This document shows positions 60,880 to 64,000 of a stretch of DNA of 64,000 nucleotides, in pieces. The notes under the pieces are model-generated. The model had not been told where the DNA came from. It saw only the letters and a program-made list of their open reading frames with translations, and ran no database searches. The DNA comes from Nemesobacter sp965249045. GTDB taxonomy: Bacteria > Desulfobacterota_D > UBA1144 > Nemesobacterales > Nemesobacteraceae. The DNA is taken from assembly GCA_965249045.1 (NCBI GenBank), contig OZ252213.1, positions 496,001-560,000 of the forward strand. Direction: 5' to 3'. Every line of letters starts with the position of its first letter. Positions within the stretch are counted from its first letter, which is position 1. A program made the translations under genes and the position numbers.

Positions 60880-62700
60880 ATGAAACTGATTAAATTCCAA
60901 ATCCAGAATTATAAGTCCATTAGAGACTCCGGCTGGTGTTACCTCGCTTCCGACATCACCATACTTGCGGGGCAAAACGAGTCTGGAAAAACCGCGATTC
61001 TTGAAGCTCTGCGGGACTTTGATAAAACGGCGGCTATTCCCCAAGATTCATTCCCTGTTGATAGCGACGACACTCCCGTGATTGAAATGTGCTTTGAAAT
61101 TGATGAGGAGTTACGGTCCGAGCTTGACTGTGACGCCGTTGGCGAGGATGTATGGGGGCACATCTCGAAACACGGTGTCACCATCGTCAAATATCATGAT
61201 GGACGTTATGCGTTAGGCGCCGAAATCAACAGGCTTCTTAATGAGCAACGAAATAAATCCGAGTCGGCTTTACTGGAAGTTGAGAAAATTGTAGAAGATT
61301 TATCTAGAATTGAGAAACTCTCGAGAATTGTAGTACCAGAAATTTCTAGAGGGGACTTGGTAGCTACCCGTCAAAGAGTTACTCGATATGTTGATACAAT
61401 TCAGCCCTCTTTCCCGAATTTTCACTTTGATTTGCTACGCAGAAAAATCGAAGCCTTGGTTGGAGGGAATCAACCGGATCAACTTCTCAGCAGTATAAAG
61501 GGGCGCATACCCAATTTCATATTCTTCAGCGACCGGGGAGTTCTGCCTTATGAGATTCCTTTTCAAGAAGCGAAAGACAATCCTCCGCCTTCCGTGCAAG
61601 ATTTTGTGGAAATTACCAATCTTGACCTGTATGAAGTAATAAATGCACCTGACTCGCAGAAACGAAGGATGATATTACGTCAACATTCTACAGAGATTCC
61701 TCGCGAGTTTTTGCATTGCTGGAAGCAAAGCGAGCTTGAGCTTTCCCTAAGTCAGGATTCAGGGAACTTGGTTTTTGATATAACCGAATCCGGGAATGCT
61801 TCATTATTCAAGCCGGAACAACGAAGCAAGGGGCTGCAGTGGTTTCTGTCCTTTTATCTTCATCTCAAGGCAAAGCAAGGCGGGAAAAACATACTTCTCA
61901 TTGACGAACCCGGCTTGTATCTCCATGCAAGCGCGCAGAAGGACGTGCTGGAAGTCCTTGAAGATATTTCATGCGAATCACAGGTTATTTTCAGCACTCA
62001 TTCACCTTATCTGATGGATGTTCAGCGTCTGGATAGAGTACGTCTTGTCTCGAAAAGCGATAAAGACGGAACGCGGATAGAAAAGATTAATAAGGGTGCC
62101 ACCGGGGCGGCGGCGCTGACCCCGGTTGTTACGGCAATAGGGCTTGATCTGTCGAATTCCTTTTCAATCGTGGGCAAAAAGAATGTTTTACTGGAAGGGA
62201 TTTCCGATTATTACTTTCTGCAGGCCTTTCGTCGCTGCTCAGAAACGGACGACATTAACCTTATCCCCAGTACTGGGGCCACAAAGATCCCGCAACTTGT
62301 TTCCTTATTGATTGGATGGGGCTTGGAATTTCTGGTGGTTTTGGACAACGATAAAGAAGGGATTAGGGTTGCGGACGAACTTAAGGATAAATTAATGGTG
62401 CGGGAGAGCCGTATTGTATTTGTATCCGAGCAGAAAGAAAGTTCCATTGAGGATTTGTTTACGCATGAAGATTTTAACGAGTTCGTGCTTGATGAAACAA
62501 CAGCCAACAAAGACCCTGAAATTAAGAACTCAAAATTTTTGAAGAACGAAGATCCGGACAAAGTTTTACTGGCGAAGAAGTTTTTTGAAAAAATCGACAA
62601 GACTAGGAAGGATGGAAAAGAGATAGAGTTGTCGAACCCTACGCTTAATAACTTTCAACGAGTGTTTGAGAAAATTGACAAGGAATTTAATCAAGGTTGA
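60880..62700 (+). CDS. OLD-family ATPase-TOPRIM nuclease
   Basis: A 606-residue protein. The ATPase has Walker A GQNESGKT (31-38), Walker B NILLIDEPGLYLHASAQ and FSTHSPYL. The C-terminal TOPRIM domain has VLLEGISDYYFL (Glu) and LVVLDNDKEG (DxD). OLD nucleases defend against phages alone or with a partner helicase (Gabija). No UvrD helicase follows; only a short truncated gene does. The gene is intact and more AT-rich than its neighbours. Confidence 0.88.
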   Translation: MKLIKFQIQNYKSIRDSGWCYLASDITILAGQNESGKTAILEALRDFDKTAAIPQDSFPVDSDDTPVIEMCFEIDEELRSELDCDAVGEDVWGHISKHGVTIVKYHDGRYALGAEINRLLNEQRNKSESALLEVEKIVEDLSRIEKLSRIVVPEISRGDLVATRQRVTRYVDTIQPSFPNFHFDLLRRKIEALVGGNQPDQLLSSIKGRIPNFIFFSDRGVLPYEIPFQEAKDNPPPSVQDFVEITNLDLYEVINAPDSQKRRMILRQHSTEIPREFLHCWKQSELELSLSQDSGNLVFDITESGNASLFKPEQRSKGLQWFLSFYLHLKAKQGGKNILLIDEPGLYLHASAQKDVLEVLEDISCESQVIFSTHSPYLMDVQRLDRVRLVSKSDKDGTRIEKINKGATGAAALTPVVTAIGLDLSNSFSIVGKKNVLLEGISDYYFLQAFRRCSETDDINLIPSTGATKIPQLVSLLIGWGLEFLVVLDNDKEGIRVADELKDKLMVRESRIVFVSEQKESSIEDLFTHEDFNEFVLDETTANKDPEIKNSKFLKNEDPDKVLLAKKFFEKIDKTRKDGKEIELSNPTLNNFQRVFEKIDKEFNQG

Positions 62701-62740
62701 ATGGAGGACGACATAAAGATTTCTCAGGATAGTTTCGCCA

Positions 62741-62959
62741 TTGGAACAGGACAGCTTTATTGCAAACGCATGGTCAAACGGTTGGACAAATAACGAAACC
62801 GGGGTGGGGTACGGGTTAAGGATCAAAACCCGTGACCGTGTCAGAATCTTCAACGAGAACGAGAGGAGCAAACCGGTAACGCTGAGCCTTCTCGAAAACC
62901 GAAAAAGTTACGAGGTGACAGTTAGCATTGACAACGACTGTTTCTGGGATTGTTGCTGA
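62741..62959 (+). pseudogene. Truncated small conserved gene
   Basis: ANAWSNGWTNNETGVGYGLRIKTRDRVRIFNENERSKPVTLSLL followed by SYEVTVSIDNDCFW resembles a small uncharacterised family I recall from islands, with WSNGW...GxGYGLKI and a Phe-Trp near the break. The frame ends abruptly at WDCC after about 72 residues. Its 3' end meets the end of an opposite-strand fragment at about 62950-62960, marking a deletion joint. The start is a TTG. Confidence 0.5.
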
Positions 62960-63461
62960 AACCGCTCAGGCTCACTTTATCGAAAAACTCTCGGGAATTT
63001 TCCGCAAACCTGGACCATTCAAGCATTGTTTGCATATCCTCAGTGTCCGTACGGTTCAGCGGTCCGGTAATAAGTGCGATAACGTCCCGACCCTTTTTAA
63101 ACATGCTGGTATTATTGAAGTCGTTCCATGCGGCCCGAACAACTTCCCAAAAGTCTGAATCCGCCTGCGTAATTCTTAAGGAACGTCTTACCTAGCCCAA
63201 GATTTTGCGGCATTCGTTGTCGGAATCCGCACCAACGAAAACTATCAAATCGTCGGTTTGGTATTCAGCGAATCAGCCTTGAAGCTTTATCTTGACTATA
63301 GGGCCCGCCCCCAATGCCGGCGCATTGCCTCCGGCGAGCATCAGAACGACGAAGGAAGCTTGAACGCAAGACTCGAAGTAATGACCCCTCTCCTCCACTG
63401 GAAAACGGACTAGAAAATTGTTTGTTGTTTTTAGCCACTCGGTCGCTACCCTAGAAAACAC
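62940..63461 (-). pseudogene. Decayed 5' portion of a large defence-type gene
   Basis: One minus-strand frame reads from SRVATEWLKTTNNFLVRFPVEERGHYFE through VVLMLAGGNAPALG and KIKLQG, a TGA at about 63273-63275, FAEYQTDDLIVFVG and RKILG, a TAG at about 63192-63194, then TQADSDFWEVVRAAWNDFNN, DVIALITGPLNRTDTED and FFDKVSLSGFS. Coding continues in the same frame across both stops. Both stops fit C-to-T changes of CGA and CAG. I recall similar N-terminal regions in large NACHT or DUF4297-like island proteins, but this is unverified. The 3' part is missing. Confidence 0.65.
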
Positions 63462-63466
63462 CGGAA

Positions 63467-64000
63467 CTAATGGGATTTAATTCTGCTCTCTTTGATAAAG
63501 TATTCTTTCCCCGTAGTTCGCTCTAGAAAGTTTATCAGGTGATTGTTTTTAGTTAGGTAAAAGCAGTTATTAAGTTGACTGTTGTTCTTGAATCCCTTAA
63601 TAATGCGTTTTACTTCTTGTTCTGACAGATCGTTAACAACCTTATTTAATCGGTCGAACCGGTCCCGCGTGTCATCCCAACTGGGTGACTCGATAAACGC
63701 GGTGATCAGGGTGCTCCGCATGCGTTTCTTATTGTTCAGCTTTTTCTCAACGAGCCTGTAAATCTCTGGAACTGAATCCGACGGGCGTTCAAAATTGCCT
63801 TTTAAGGCCTGTTTGCCGCTGACAAAACCCTTCGGGTCGGTATTTTGGAGTTTGAGAGATAAGATCGGGATATTGCGGGCAAGCGCAAAGCCTATTTCCT
63901 GATTGGTCCATACGCTTTTGTGGAAATCATCAGTTATGAAGGTCAGCATGATTTCCATTGTCTCCAGACCTTTCATGATTTCGGCCTGCCATTCAGTCAT
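63467..64000 (-). CDS. TIR-domain protein (partial, N-terminus beyond window)
   Basis: The 177 residues visible begin within a TIR-like domain: EIMKGLETMEIMLTFITDDFHKSVWTNQEIGFALARNIPILSLKL. Bacterial TIR domains degrade NAD+ or make signalling nucleotides in anti-phage defence. A helical C-terminal part (FDRLNKVVNDLSEQEVKRIIKGFKNNSQLNNCFY) follows. The frame is open to the window edge; the ATG at 63998-64000 may be internal. It lies next to the decayed gene on the same strand. Confidence 0.75.
   Translation of the reverse strand: MTEWQAEIMKGLETMEIMLTFITDDFHKSVWTNQEIGFALARNIPILSLKLQNTDPKGFVSGKQALKGNFERPSDSVPEIYRLVEKKLNNKKRMRSTLITAFIESPSWDDTRDRFDRLNKVVNDLSEQEVKRIIKGFKNNSQLNNCFYLTKNNHLINFLERTTGKEYFIKESRIKSH

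Overview
The window is from a Gram-negative bacterium of moderately high GC. It carries outer-membrane and lipoprotein genes, LL-diaminopimelate aminotransferase (dapL) for lysine synthesis, a CIRCE-type groE operon and a complete F-type conjugation apparatus. Core and tra genes share the same codon habits (many ATA, AGG and CTT codons), so the conjugation genes look long resident. The lineage cannot be fixed from sequence alone. A deep-branching lineage such as Candidatus Dadabacteria or a former deltaproteobacterial group would fit, but this is a weak inference.

Left arm, 1-22.7 kb: mostly housekeeping. In order: leuA, a secreted RTX-repeat lipoprotein, mutS, a decayed toxin-antitoxin pair, CIRCE-groES-groEL, a candidate small RNA, an SCO1/PCuAC copper-delivery pair, an AbiE type IV toxin-antitoxin pair, a bactofilin/M23 peptidase shape operon, VKOR-thioredoxin, a PAP2-like protein, a glycosyltransferase, a lone tnpB element, dapL, a family-2 glycosyltransferase, and a DUF6338-like gene with a small overlapping companion.

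Middle, 22.7-57 kb: VapBC and a broken DUF433/PIN toxin-antitoxin locus border a conjugation operon read on the minus strand. From its promoter side it runs traD-like coupling protein, membrane HD protein, small DNA-binding-like protein, traA, L, E, K, B, V, C, trbI, TraF-type signal peptidase, traW, then traU, trbC, traN, traF, traH, traG. An 11.5 kb cargo block sits between traW and traU, which are normally adjacent. It holds a D12 adenine methyltransferase / ParB-like / nuclease-like / small-protein module, an ATPase plus putative PD-(D/E)xK nuclease pair, hipBA, and a secreted HExxH protein with Calx-beta domains. Plus-strand genes inside the block split the operon transcriptionally. TrbC carries an amber codon inside its apparent signal peptide.

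Right arm, 57-64 kb: a membrane protein, an outer-membrane beta-barrel protein, then a worn defence island. It contains a truncated gene, a GIY-YIG nuclease, a frameshifted YaaA-like gene, an OLD-family nuclease, two gene fragments meeting head to head (one with two nonsense codons), and a TIR-domain gene running off the end.

The strongest candidates for undescribed systems are the ATPase/nuclease pair (39.7-41.4 kb), the methyltransferase-ParB-nuclease module (41.7-45.2 kb), and the GIY-YIG/YaaA-like cluster (59.1-60.6 kb). No tRNA, rRNA, integrase or CRISPR array was recognised.
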